A stretch of 64,000 nucleotides of DNA, from NCBI GenBank assembly GCA_038373865.1, contig JAXGGA010001696.1, forward strand, positions 79,348-143,347. The letters are read 5' to 3'. The DNA comes from Uloborus plumipes (taxonomy: Eukaryota > Arthropoda > Arachnida > Araneae > Uloboridae). Positions 1 to 11,664 of this stretch are shown in pieces; the first letter of the stretch is position 1; each line of letters begins with the position of its first letter. The notes below the pieces were generated by a model. That model did no database searches. It saw nothing but the letters and a program-made list of their open reading frames with translations, and was not told the origin of the DNA. Both the position numbers and the translations under genes were made by a program.

Positions 1-129
1 GTTTATTTAAAATGGAATGACTCAACAGCTAGTCCGCAGACATGGGGGAGTTTCCCATGCATATGCGGCGCCGGTTCATCCATGAATCTGCCTTTCTTTT
101 TCTATTGAAGAATGTAGGAAGAGACACAG

Positions 130-325
130 TGTTATAATTTTGAAAGCGATTTCAGTGCTGATTAGAGTTATTACAATTTGGCATTTTTGATAACTTATTC
201 ATTAATGGGTGAAGAAAAAAAAGTTTTAAATTTTTTCTGAATAAATAGTACTAAAAGCAGAACAAGTACTAATTTCCAAGGGGGGCTCGAGCCCCCCCTT
301 GCCCCCCCCTTATGGGCGCCCATGA
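130..325. repeat. Dispersed repeat copy (partner at 27335-27525)
   Basis: The same order of words occurs here and at 27335-27525: a CAGTGCTGAT-like segment, an AATAGTACTAAAAGCA block, then GAGTACTAAT, CTTGAGCCCC and GCCCATGG-like blocks. The G-run and C-run near the end suggest a transposon terminus of the G-rich hAT type seen elsewhere in the window. No target duplication could be fixed. Confidence 0.5.
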
Positions 326-739
326 ATACAAAGTTAAATCGTTTATTTCTCGAGATCGTCCTAAAACGGTGTCCGGGTTTAACAAGAGGAAAGGGTGGTT
401 AATTAAATTGTGACAGATTGCGGCAGGGTGAGGGAAAAAAACAAGAAATATGAGTTTTCATATTTTGGTTCGCACAAAAGCATTTTATGTAACAACTAGC
501 GGTACCCGCACGGCTTTGCCCGTGGTATAAAACTAAAACGTCATTTGGGAAAAAATTCATATCGCAGAAAGAATACTCAATTTTAGTTATAATTCAACTA
601 TAATTCCTTAATAACAATTTGTTTGAGTGTTATAGTGTGGTAGGGGAGGGTAGCTTGAATTGTGAAACATTGAGAAAAATGGATGGAGGGGGGGGGGGGC
701 AAGTGTGTTGGGAAAAAAGTGTTATGCCATTTATACTCA

Positions 740-1573
740 TACCCTTATGAAGCTTTTTTTGATGTTTAAATTATTTTCTTTTTGATATAGACATATTTTT
801 AGACGTTATTCAGAAAAAAATACTTTTTAGCTCGCGTTTTTAAAATAAAACTGTTTTTAGGCAGCTGAAGTATAAAAATATTAATGTCCCGAGCATTCTG
901 TGCTAATTGTACTGTCTAAAATTAATAACGGTAGAATGATAGAGTTATAGAAATAAGTAAAGCACATAGTGTATCAAGAAGTACACTAACATGATTATCT
1001 ACACAAGTTGAGTACCAGAGGAACCACGAAAAATATGACCAGACTAAGTATAATGCATCGCTGCAGGCCCGTCATTTCACGTTTTTAGAGAGGGGGGAGG
1101 GACAAAGGGTGCAAACACAATGCAATTTCATCGGAAAAAAGCAAACACCACGCCCACTTATATATTAACTGATTTCTCAAAACCGGGGGGGGGGGGAGCA
1201 ATTGACCCCCCCCCTTCCTGACCCCCCCAAATGATGGGTCTGGTTTGTTGTAAGTTTCCCTTTGGTTTGTTTTTTTTAATTCAACCCCCATATCATATAA
1301 GATCAATGAAAATGAAGTGGCCGACTACTGGATTCAACGTGGCCGAGCACTGGATTTCTGTGGCCGACTACTGTAGCATTTACTAGGGTTGACAACAGCT
1401 GGATTTTAACATATATTTTTTTTAATTTCTGAAACAAGTAGGTGATTCACTATCAGAAAGGTTCATTCTAAAGTTTTACCTTGTTTTTGTTGGTGTATTG
1501 ATAGCTGAAAGTTCTAGGTTAGCCAAGATCCACAAAAGATCTCTTAAATGGCCGACTACTGGAGCACTTACCC
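740..1573 (-). mobile_element. Fragment of the GGCCGACTACTGG-type TIR transposon
   Basis: This is the reverse complement of 60681 to about 61510. It ends at 1573 with the terminal sequence GGAGCACTTACCC followed by TA. It shares with the other copy the internal GC-rich insertion at 1064-1242 and several GGCCGACTACTGG words (1318, 1359 and 1549 areas). Similarity stops near 740, so the other end is lost. Confidence 0.75.
1064..1242. mobile_element. Small GC-ended MITE inside the TIR transposon
   Basis: The ends are CAGGCCCGTCATTT and, inverted, AAATGATGGGTCTG, with runs of G and C near both ends. The same unit is at the matching place in the 60681-63194 element and a further copy is at 18571-18732. 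It was therefore a separate element or a module carried along before the larger element spread. Confidence 0.6.
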
Positions 1574-1575
1574 TA

Positions 1576-3297
1576 TAAAACAGTACAGTACACACTAAAT
1601 TATTAAACGGCGGAGACTCGGAAGGAAACAGGAGGCGAGCATGCATAAGTGCTAGTATTTGTAACATATGTTACTCGACCAAAGTAAATGTTTAAAAAAA
1701 AACGCAAAATTTTCATCGAAACAATTACTTTATTCTGATACCGAGATTATTTCAGGAAAAAATCTGGATGACCCTAATTCTCAAATTCCCCACGCTGTTC
1801 AATACGAATGCAAAAGAAATCTCAATTTATTTCTACAAGAAACTCAAGCGTAATATTTCAGCTCTTAATTGCCGAAACAAAAACGAAATCGCACCATGAA
1901 TTCAAAAAATCGAAGACAAGATACAAGTTAAAGTGAATGACGAAACGCCTTTCTCCAAATACAATTTAAACCAGTACAAAGACACCACGAAAATGGCACG
2001 TTCTATTATCTGCTAAAAAGTATCTGTTCGCAAAAGGAGGTCCTTTTTCCCATTTACTGTAACTTGTTTTCCGGACGTTCATATTGAAAAGTCATATTTC
2101 TGCCGAAGGACAGTTGAAAAGCAGAGGATTGAAAAAATGTCAATTACCTTTTCTTTGAAAATCAAGACTCCATATCGGATTTCCCGAATGACCAAAAGAA
2201 TTCTCCTGGAAGGAACAAGCTCCAGACAGCAAAGTATTAACGGAAGATTCACGGAAGAATAGATCAAGTCACAGCACAGAACTTAAGAAAGTGTTCTGTC
2301 ATTGGCCGACTGAAATCCTTTTCCTAAGAAGAGAGAATTTGCAATCATAAGAAAAGCGTGACGGATTTCTTTGAACGAAACTGCGAAAGATTTCAGCCTA
2401 ATGAAATGATCTTCCATGTTTTTGAGGTATAATTTAGACATTTTTACGTGGTTAGTCATAGTTCTTGGTTTCTCATTTTACACACGACTAGTTCTTCATA
2501 TTGCGATGAATAATGTATGGTATATGGAGTTTATGTTCGAGGAGGGGGGGGGGGGGCATTTTTGGCTTTTTATGAGTTAAAATTTATTTTACCGTAACTT
2601 CGAGAACTAATATTCCACCTATTACTGCCGTACTACCGCCAAAGAAATGGTTAAAATAATCAAAGACTCTTTTAAATATTTCTAATTAAAATTTCGTTCA
2701 AAGAAAATCCGCTTGTTAGACGGAAGGGGGGGGGGGTAAATTCAAATATTTTAAACTAGAAAAGAAATAAACGTAAATGAAAATTTCATCAAAACGTTTT
2801 CAACGATCTTTTATCACTTTGCTGAGGAAAAAAACTAAAAACTGCGTTGTAAGTTGCTAGTGAAAATTTTATTTTTGTAACTTCGGCGAAAAAAACCGCG
2901 GCTTTTCTGAAGGTTTTTTCTAAATAGCCAACCTTGTTTAGAATAGCCAACCCTAATTCTAATAGCCAACCCCCAGCAAATTTTCGAAATTTCTGCAAAA
3001 ACTTAATTTTAGTCGAATTTTAATGATACATGTGGGAGGGATTCGCGGGGACTCTTCCTGGGAAACTCCTAAAAGTTCAAGCGATTAAAACGAAATTTAG
3101 GACCATCTTAAGTGCGGCTGGCGAGAGGAAGGAGGGAGGGGGAGACGGAAATCCCCCCCCCCCTGAAAATTTGTTCGTTAGCTTTTAAACGCAGTTTTTA
3201 GAAGATATTTGCTAATGTTGGAATAGGAACAGAGGCTCGAGGTACTCCTTCGATAATTTTCCAAAATGTGAACTCCAGGAACGCAATTGTATTTCAA
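1576..3297. other. No gene recognised
   Basis: This is AT-rich unrecognised sequence. It includes G runs near 2545, 2730 and 3155, each next to AT-rich DNA as in transposon ends elsewhere here, and three spaced copies of ATAGCCAACC between 2927 and 2972. No coding potential is visible on either strand. Confidence 0.5.
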
Positions 3298-5026
3298 ATC
3301 TAATATCTTTAAACGAGCAATTTTTGTATATATCTAATATCTTTAAACGAGCAATTCTTGTATACATATTTATTTATATATTTATTTATATATTTATTTA
3401 TTTTTCGAATCTCGAAAACGGCTCTAACGATTTCGATAAAATTTTGTATTTAGATAGAGTTTTGGTTTCTGAGTTCATCTACGTCGGCGTTTTTTCTGTA
3501 AGAACGCGAGTTTTCACAAAAAAACCCGTTTTTTTTGTGCCTTCATTGAAAGTTTGAGAAGCTTTTATTTCGCCATTTTCTTTATGATTACTTTCATTGT
3601 TACTGTTTCCGTGGCGACGACGTTTCGTTATAACAATTGGATTTCATATTTAATCACATCAGCGCAAGTTCAAATTATGGTATTTGGCAACGTTAAATTG
3701 TTATTGTTTTTGAAATGTTAAAGCAAGGCTTCACTAGATAACAAGCTGTTTCATTTATTCAAAAGCCATGGGATAGAAGCAGTGGTAATTGTCCACCGAC
3801 ATCTATTGAATTTTATGGTAACTTACAGTATATAAAAATCAGATTACTTTACTTTTCAAGTGCGATTTCAAAATTGAGTATAAAAGTGTTATAGTTAGTT
3901 TTAAAATACTTTTTTTCCTCCTCAAGAGTGTTTAGTAAGATATTTCAGGTAAAAAATCAATAAATATGAAACTCATTCTTAAAATATTAAGTTTCGAAAC
4001 AAAATTACTTCTATCTAATATCTTTAAACGAGCAATTCTTGTATATATATATTTCGGATCTCGAAAACGGCTCTAACGATTTTGATAAAATTTTGCATTT
4101 AGATAAAGTTTTGGTTTTTGAGGTCATCTACATCGGCGTTTTTTCTGTAAAAACCGCGAGTTTTTGCTTTCATTAAAAGTTTGACGAGCTTTCTTTCGCC
4201 ATTTTCTTTATGATTACTCTTATTGTTACTGTTTCATAGCAACCACGTTTTATTATAATGGATTTCATATTTAATCACATGAGCGTAAAATATAAATTTT
4301 TATAGTATTTGGCGAACGAGTTTTGACAACACGTTAGAATTATTATTGATTTTGAAATTTAAAAGAGATCGATCCAAATAAAGTTAGAATTGGGTGTGGG
4401 CCGCGATAGTTCGATCGGTAAGTCGTCGGAGTCGTAACCGAAGGGTCCCGGGCCGATCATATAGAGGAAGCCCAGCTGATCGAAGATCCACCGTCTTCAT
4501 CAATGGTGGCTGGGGGACGTTAAAATTGTTCGTGGTCATAAAATCCTCCAAGTGAAACGATGCCTCTGGGGGATGCTGGGCCAAGGGTTTGCTCGGAACT
4601 TGGGCCTGGTTCAAAAATGAAAAGAGCGCTCTTCATGGCCGCATCCCGGTTAAACTACGAGTTGTGGTTGTACGGGAGGAACCTTGGAGTGTGAAGTGAA
4701 GAGAAAGTCAAAACCAACTGGAACAAAATCCGTACTGGTGCACTGTAGTACCGGAGAATAGGGACTCTGCATCCATATTCATCAGCTCCTCCAGCGCCTT
4801 CGGCGCCAAATGAAATGAAATTGGGTGTGATTTTACGGTGAGCATGGATTAAATATGGTTGTATTTTTTAAAACAAATTTCTGCTGTTTTAAATGCGTAA
4901 TTGCAACCAAAGGCTTAAAAATGCTTTTTAACTTAATCTAAATAAGTACTTCGCATTTTAGAAAAAACACGAGTTTACAAACCTCTTTTTTTTTTTTAAC
5001 CGAGCGGGCTCGGTCCCCAGGTACTA
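3298..5026 (+). repeat. Tandem duplication copy 1, Helitron/Helentron-like repeat
   Basis: It contains two starts of the module ATCTTTAAACGAGCAATTCT followed by TCGAAAACGGCTCTAACG (3340s and 4020s), then a SINE-like segment, and ends in a T-run and a hairpin with stem ACCGAG (4999-5004) and CTCGGT (5009-5014), loop CGGG, followed by CCCCAGGTACT. A terminal hairpin just before a short tail is typical of Helitron or Helentron 3' ends. The family assignment is an inference. The second copy is 5030-7728. Confidence 0.6.
4398..4820 (+). mobile_element. tRNA-related SINE-like segment, copy 1
   Basis: The segment TAGTTCGATCGGTAAG resembles a Pol III A box, and GGGTCCCGGGCCGATC about 40 nt later resembles a degenerate B box with the T-arm context of a tRNA. 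The body is shared with 6890-7290 inside the duplicated repeat. The tRNA origin is likely but the B box is poor. Confidence 0.5.
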
Positions 5027-5294
5027 TTTATTTATTTATATATATATTTATTTTTCGGATCTCGAAAACGGCTCTAACGATTTCGATAAAATTTTGTATT
5101 TAGATAGAGTTTTGGTTTCTGAGTTCATCTACGTCGGCGTTTTTTCTGTAAAAACGCGAGTTTTCACAAAAAACCCCGTTTTTTTTTGTGCCTTCATTGA
5201 AAGTTTGAGAAGCTTTCTTTTCGCCATTTTCTTTATGATTACTATCATTGTTATACTGTCTCTTAGCAACCGCGTTCAGTAAAACAACGGATTT

Positions 5295-6414
5295 GGGTCA
5301 TTTTCAAAATTTGCTTACATTTGCTGTCCGGAGGTTAAAAAGACGATTTTGAAGCATAACTTATATTTTAAATTCAATGCGAATAATTATTTTCTGCAAG
5401 AAATACCCCCAAAAAAATTCTATCACTTAACAAATTATTGAAATTTATTTATTTATTTTTATATAAGTCTTCAAAAATGAGAATCAAGGCAAAAACACTT
5501 GTCCATTTCCAATTTTCGCAAGTTCAACTATTTTTTTCCTATACTTAATGGTCAAAAAAAATAAATGCGACATATTATTTTTATATATTGACTATTAGTA
5601 TATGGTATTCATGATAAATATTGACAATAGTAATTTTATTTCAATAAGAAATGTATGAATATATTTTGTCCGGAAGTTCTTGTCAAGTCCGTTACCCTAA
5701 GATTATTTTAGCTAAAAAAGGTATTTATTGAAGTCAAAAGATGGTAACACGTATTCAGTTAACTTAACAAATTAGTGACGTAACTATTTTGTACCATTTT
5801 GTTTCCCTGAGTCGAGAAGTATTGCTGTGGCGTTTCGCACAAAATTTTTTCCATGTGCGTATTTTTATTCTTTGTCAAGTCCGTTACCAAAGATTTTAGT
5901 ATTAATTTTTACTTTTTCTAAACTTTTACCCCTAAATATTGTTCATTATACAACTCTAAGAAAATGCATATTGTAGTTCAATTTTTAAATTCGACAACCT
6001 AGCCATAATTTGACATTTTGGTTGAAATGTCAAGTCCGTTACTGGTCAAATCCGTTACCAAATGTCAAATTCGTTACCATAGAGTTTTTGATCAAAATTT
6101 CAATCATCACAGACATCGTTTTAAGCTTCAGGGCGCAAATAATTTCAAATGAAGTTGGTTCTAGGCTCTATGATATAGTTTAAAAGTGAGATTTCACATT
6201 GATTTTGTATGGTAATGGACGACAATTTTCCTTGCAACTTACAGTTTTACAACAGCATTTGAATACTTAATTCTTCATCAAAGTGTACAACCAGTTACAT
6301 TTTTACACACCTACAATATGTGACTAAACATCTGTTAGTATTTCTAAAAGAAAATAGCAAGTTAAAAAAATTACTTAAAAATTTTGAAATGTAAGCATAT
6401 GGTGAAAATGACCC
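5295..6414. mobile_element. DNA transposon with TSD ATTT and GTCAAGTCCGTTACC motif array
   Basis: The ends are GGGTCATTTTCA and, inverted, TGAAAATGACCC, with further inverted matches (TTGCTTACATTT against AAATGTAAGC). It is flanked by ATTT at 5291-5294 and 6415-6418; the uninterrupted site is seen at 3642 and 4260. Five copies of GTCAAGTCCGTTACC or close variants lie at 5682, 5874, 6029, 6045 and 6064. No transposase is visible. A 4-bp duplication would fit Sola or Ginger types, but the superfamily is not established. Confidence 0.8.
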
Positions 6415-6889
6415 ATTTCATATTTAATCACATTAGCGCGAGTTTAAATTTTATCGTATTTGCCAACTTTAAATTGTTATTGTTTTTGAAATGTTAAAGC
6501 AAGGCTTCACTAGATAACAAGCTGTTTCATTTATTCAAAAGCCATGGGATAAAAGCAGTGGTAATTGTCCACCGACATCTATTGAATTTTATGGTAACTT
6601 ACAATATATAAAAATCAGATTACTTTACTTTTCAAGTGCGATTTCAAAATTGAGTATAAAAGTGTTATAGTTAGTTTTAAAATACTTTTTTTCCTCCTCA
6701 AGAGTGTTTAGTAAGATATTTCAGATAAAAAATCAATAAATATGAAACTCATTCTTAAAATATTAAGTTTCGAAACAAAATTACATCCAATATCTTTAGA
6801 CGAGCAATTCTTGTATATATATATTTCGGATCTCGAAAACGGCTCAAACGATTTTGATAAAATTTCGTATTTAGGTAAAGTTTTGGATT

Positions 6890-7290
6890 TTGTAGTCCGA
6901 TCGGTAAGTCGTCGGACTCGTAACCGGAGGGTCCCGGGCCGATCATATAGAGGAAGCCCAGCTGATCAAAGATCCACAGTCTTCATAAATGGTGGCTGGG
7001 GGACGTTAAAAATGTTCGTGGTCATAAAATCCTTCAAGTGAATCGATACCTCAGGGGGATGCTGGGCCAAGGGTCTTCTCGGCCCTTGGGTCTGTTCAAA
7101 AATGAACAGAGCGCTCTTCAAGGCCCCATCCCGGTTAAACCACGAGTTGTGGTATGTACGGGGGGAACCTTGGAGTGTCAAGTGAAGTGAAAGTCAAAAC
7201 CAACTGGACTAAATGCGTACTGGAGAACAGGGACTCTGCATATATTCTCATCAACCCCTCCCGCGCCTGCGGCGCCAAATGAAATGAAAT
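6890..7290 (+). mobile_element. tRNA-related SINE-like segment, copy 2
   Basis: This is the second copy of the tRNA-like segment, starting at TAGTCCGATCGGTAAG, with the same GGGTCCCGGGCCGATC box. It differs from copy 1 by scattered substitutions and small indels. It travels inside the duplicated unit and is not a separate insertion. Confidence 0.5.
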
Positions 7291-7317
7291 TGGGTGTGAT
7301 TTTACGGTGAGCATGGA

Positions 7318-7555
7318 TTAACCCTTTGATGTAGAATTTTTATCAACGTATTTTTCATACTTTGTTCATTACTCTGCATTAATTTACGGTAAAATAAGGG
7401 GAAAGTATTATATTTAGCATTTTAATAATTTTCTGGTTATGTAATACAGCACAGAACAGTGGTGTCCCTTTCTGCGTAAAAGGTAAAATATTCATGGGAA
7501 ATCGGTGTTTCGTTCAGTAGGACACCGGTGTCCCATTTTTGCTTCAAAATATTAA
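7318..7555. mobile_element. piggyBac-like MITE with TTAA duplication
   Basis: The insertion is bounded by TTAA at 7318-7321 and 7552-7555, with ends CCCTTTGATG and, inverted, CTTCAAAATA. The empty site GGATTAAATATGG is preserved in the duplicate at about 4847. TTAA duplications and CCCTTT ends are typical of piggyBac-type elements. It is too short to code for a transposase. Confidence 0.7.
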
Positions 7556-8105
7556 ATAAGGTTGTGTTTTTTTAAACAAATTACGGCTGTCTTAAATGCG
7601 TAATTGCAACCAAAGGCTTAAAAATGCTTTTCAAGTTTATCTAAATAAGTACTTCGCATTTTAGAAAAAAACACGAGTTTACAAACCTCTTTTTTTTTTA
7701 ACCGAGTGGGCTCGGTCCCCAGGTACTGATATTATTAGACTAGCTGTTTCTCCCGGCATTGCAGGCCTTGTGATACTTTTAAACATTAGTTTAAACATAA
7801 GTTTCGAAGGTGACGCAAAAACAATAGGTGAAATCGTATGTAATCATAAATCAATTAAATATAAATGTATAACCGCAAAATAAAAACTGTATAAATGTTT
7901 CGTTCTTCATTAATAAGAAAGGAAATATTGTACCTCGTACCACCACTTTATATTTCTTTCTCTTAATAGAAACAAGAAATTACTCACCGATTTGTCAAAT
8001 TCTCCACATTCTAAAGATTTTCCATTAAGAAATTTACCATTAGGAAAATTATATAAAAATAGTTTCTAATTTAAATTATGGCAAGTATGAAAAAAAAATC
8101 TATGT

Positions 8106-8673
8106 GGGTAACTCTACTCGTCATTTTTCGCACACTCTCGTCATTTTTCACACGTCATTTTTCACACGAACTCGTCATTTTTCTCACTCTCGTCATTTTT
8201 CACACGAAATTCGTCTGGGCATGTTTTTTTGAAATGTTCGTATAATTATAATACTATTGCTCAGAAAATGAATCTAAGATCATTCCATAGTGACTAACGT
8301 AACATTCAGAGCTGATTTTGTAACTGTTTTTACTTGTAACTTAAAGGATAAAAAATGTTTTTTAGTTATGCTGGTAGATTTACAATGTGCATGGTATCTA
8401 TGTATCATTTCTGCTAGGAATTTAAAACAAAATTACTGACAGTAGATATTTTTTCAACCAAAATAGCAGCGTGACTAACGTAACATTTTTGCAACCCTGA
8501 AAATGAATGCTCATGTTGTGATTCAAAAATGTCTCAAAGTTAAGCAAGTGTTAAAAATTGAATTATATTGTTCAAAAATGTGTAAAGTTGACTTTTAAAA
8601 ACATAAATCACATTTATTAAATCTTATTTTTTTTTAGTCTTAAGTGTCACTTTTACTCAAGATGGAGTGACCC
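8106..8673. mobile_element. Probable transposon with GTGACTAACGTAACATT motifs
   Basis: The possible ends are GGGTAACTC and, inverted, GAGTGACCC. Inside are two exact copies of GTGACTAACGTAACATT (8290 and 8471) and a tandem run of CTCGTCATTTTTCACA units (about 8118-8210). The flanks ATGT and TAGT match only in part, so the limits are tentative. Confidence 0.35.
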
Positions 8674-9113
8674 TAGTAATTAGTACATCTTTACTTTTAA
8701 TACTATTTTTTCGGCAAAAATATAAAAAAAAACAGCTCTTCTTTAGAAATTAATGAATTAATTACTAAAAATGTGCTAACATTTAGTAATTCTAATTCGC
8801 ACTGAAATTGATTTCGCACTGAAATTGATTCGCACTGAATTGTTTGAAAAATATCCTGCTAAAGCATGAAGAAGGTATCTGAGCCCTCCACCCCAGTCCC
8901 TAAATTTTGCATATGTGTTGCCCACTGCCCATGCATCGTGATGACTTGCGTGCGCTCCAAAATCTCATTTCACAAAACAGAAACTAGAAAATATTCACTT
9001 GTTTGTTAATACCTCAGACTCAAAAAAAAAAAAAAAAAAATTTACAAACAATTTCACGTTGGTGTAATGGTATAGAAAGAGTTTCTTATTTATGTTACGA
9101 CAATTATGAAGAA

Positions 9114-10726
9114 TCTAACTACTATTATATATGCGAAAGTTTGTATAGATGGATGGATGTATGGATGTATGTTTGTTCCTCTTTCACGCAAAAACTACTG
9201 AATGGATTTTGATGAAACTTTTACCATAATGTAGCTTATACATCAGAATAACACATAGGCTATAATTTATAACGATATTCAAAAAAGTTCGATCGGTAGC
9301 GCCTTTTTCATTCCAACATAAGGTACATATTTCTCATAAATCAAAAGGCATTGACCAAACTAATTCAGTATTTAGTGTATGATCTCAACTCCCTGTCGAA
9401 AGCTAAAATTGCGGGCATCATTTCTTCTTTCCGTATTTAATGTTCAAGGATTTTTTCAAGTCAAATCATGAAGGTTTTTTTTACAGCTTCATGGAGAATA
9501 TCCTGGCTTTTACCATGATTTGTATTTAAAACGTTTTGTAGTCTTAGTTGTGCAAGTAGAATGTTTATCCTTAAGCAATGTGTTTCTTAATGTGCATTGC
9601 TGCGTGAAAATATTATTTTTTTAGAATAAATTGTATTCCTTTATTAGTAAATTGTTCACTGTATCAATTATTTTCACAAGTTTAGTAAATTTGTCGGTCC
9701 TGCTTAATCGGGTAACGGATAAACGAATAAAATGTCCTGGAACTGGATATTTCCCATGCCATAGTCGCAATACTAAAGATTCCGCTTAATCGAATTCTCC
9801 GCTTAATCAAATATTTCTTGGAACCGACGGTATTCGTTGGAGCGGGGCCGACAGTATGTGTTTTAGAGTATCGGTAATGTAATCGCTTGAAGAGACTGGC
9901 AACTAATAAATGGATTGGGTTCATTATTTTCCAATTTAATGGAACTTTAAATACAACTTTACGGTATTTAAAAAAATTTGTTTGCTCTGACTGGGCGGGT
10001 ACTTACAATTGGTCACTTAGAATCCAATCGAACAGGTATCTTGCCGAATTTGTTGCAAGAATGCAAGAATATTATAATAACTATATATGGGTAATTTTTT
10101 CAACTGACGCCAATTTTGGCGCCAAAGACTATGTAATAATACTTCACTTCTTACACGATATAACTAAAACAATTGTTGTCTGATATTTGCAGACTGCGCC
10201 AAAATCTTAATCATCAAGATAATACTCCTACAGTTGAAGAAAAGTTCAGGTTTTTTTTTTTTTTTTTTTTTGGCCGATTCCGTACGTTGTCATTAAAAAA
10301 CTTTTAAAACTTACGTCAAAGCGCAAAGTAATCCGCATACGAAATTAATCAAACCCCAAAACTCAAATTACCATTAATTTGTGTTTTTCGCACAAATAAT
10401 TGTCAAGTGCTCCCTACTAATTTCGAAATCACTTAGGACAAAAACTTTTAGCGTCATTTCATGGTCAGCAATATTTTCTCAGCATTAAATGACAATTTTT
10501 CTTTGACAAAAACTACTGACTTAATAATACTTAAGCATATTTTCATAAAGTAGGGAGGGGAGCAAAAGTATCCTAGGTATCCCAAAACAATTACCGCAAA
10601 TTTAGCGACATTTTAAATCGTCAAAGCAGTACGTTTTGAGTTCTTTTAGTTTAGGAATAAAAAGGAGATTATAAATTGTTTCTCAATATTTTTACTGGCC
10701 CAGGCAACGCCGGGTATTTTTGCTAG
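9114..10726 (+). mobile_element. Non-autonomous Helitron
   Basis: It starts with TC and the common arthropod Helitron 5' region (TATGCGAAAGTTTGTATGG-like, then TTTCACGCAAAAACTACTGA). It ends in a hairpin, CCCAGGC-AAC-GCCGGG, and CTAG at 10723-10726. The flanks are A and T, as expected for Helitrons, with no target duplication. The host array continues across the insertion. No Rep/helicase frame is present. Remnants of an older palindromic element (GCTTAATCG words, 9695-9845) lie inside. Confidence 0.85.
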
Positions 10727-11209
10727 TAAATAAATAAATATCAGCATTAGTAAACTTCGTTAGCTCCAAAGTCTCATTTCACAAAACAGAAACAAAAAAA
10801 TATTCGCCGGTTTGCTAATATCTCGCGCCCAAAAGAATTCTAGAAATAACTTCAAATTCATTTAATGATATAGAAATACTTTCTAATTTATTTAACAACA
10901 ATTATCAAAAATAAATCAATCAATTAAATGTCTACATCGGTAATCTCATCGTGCTAACTTCGTGTCCTTTAAAATCTCATGTTTGACTACGGACACAAGA
11001 AATTATTCCCCAGTTTGTCAAAATCTCACATTCAAAATACTATTTAAGATATGGACGATTCGCTGTAAATTCGTAATGGGCTGTCGGTCCGAGTATTTTA
11101 AAAATAATAAAGTGTAAAAAAAATAATTATCGCTCTACCAGCATGATTCCAGTCATTTAGAATTCATAACACTAAATTAATGGAGGCGATACTTAAAGGT
11201 ACCGTCAGA

Positions 11210-11664
11210 CAGTGGCGTATCCAGGGGGGGGGGTGCCAAGGGACCAATGCACCCCCCAAGATTTTGTAAGACTATAAAAATGGTGGCACCGAATTTTGAA
11301 AAAACATGTCTCCTTCATGAAAATATGCTTCAGGTTTTTTCAATGAAAAATACTTTATAGACACTGAAATATTGTCATATTATTTTCTGTTTTCGGCAAA
11401 GAGAAGCAAAACTAATTGTTATTCTGTAATTGTGGAAATGTAGGAGGAAAATGAGCGATGCACCCGCGCCTTATTGTTCTTGCATAATATTCATTTTTGT
11501 GAAAAAAAAAAAAAAGCAATAGTTGAGCAACGTTCAATAGAAAAAATTAAATTGAAATACTGCGTTTTTAAAGTTTCACCATATTTCTTGATTTTTTTCC
11601 TTTCTCATCACAGTGTCGATGTTCGATGTGCACCCCCCAAAATCAATTCCTGGATACGCCACTG
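11210..11664. mobile_element. hAT-type non-autonomous transposon, TSD CCGTCAGA
   Basis: The inverted ends are CAGTGGCGTATCCAGG and CCTGGATACGCCACTG, with exact 8-bp duplications CCGTCAGA at 11202-11209 and 11665-11672. G-rich and C-rich tracts follow the ends. There is no transposase. CAGTGGCG-like ends with 8-bp duplications are typical of hAT. Confidence 0.9.

Larger units (their letters stand above)
5030..7728 (+). repeat. Tandem duplication copy 2, with two later insertions
   Basis: It repeats the order of 3298-5026: the AACGGCTCTAACG module, a long shared stretch beginning ATTTCATATTTAATCACAT (6415 onwards matches 3642 onwards), a second module start at about 6787, the SINE-like part, and the terminal hairpin (stem 7700-7705 with 7710-7715). 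Compared with copy 1 it carries two clean insertions, at 5295-6414 and 7318-7555. Confidence 0.75.

Noticed and set aside
3298..7728. tRNA genes suggested by GGGTCCCGGGCCGATC
   Set aside because: No cloverleaf closes: the acceptor stem and anticodon arm do not pair. The repeated body fits a SINE-like module better.
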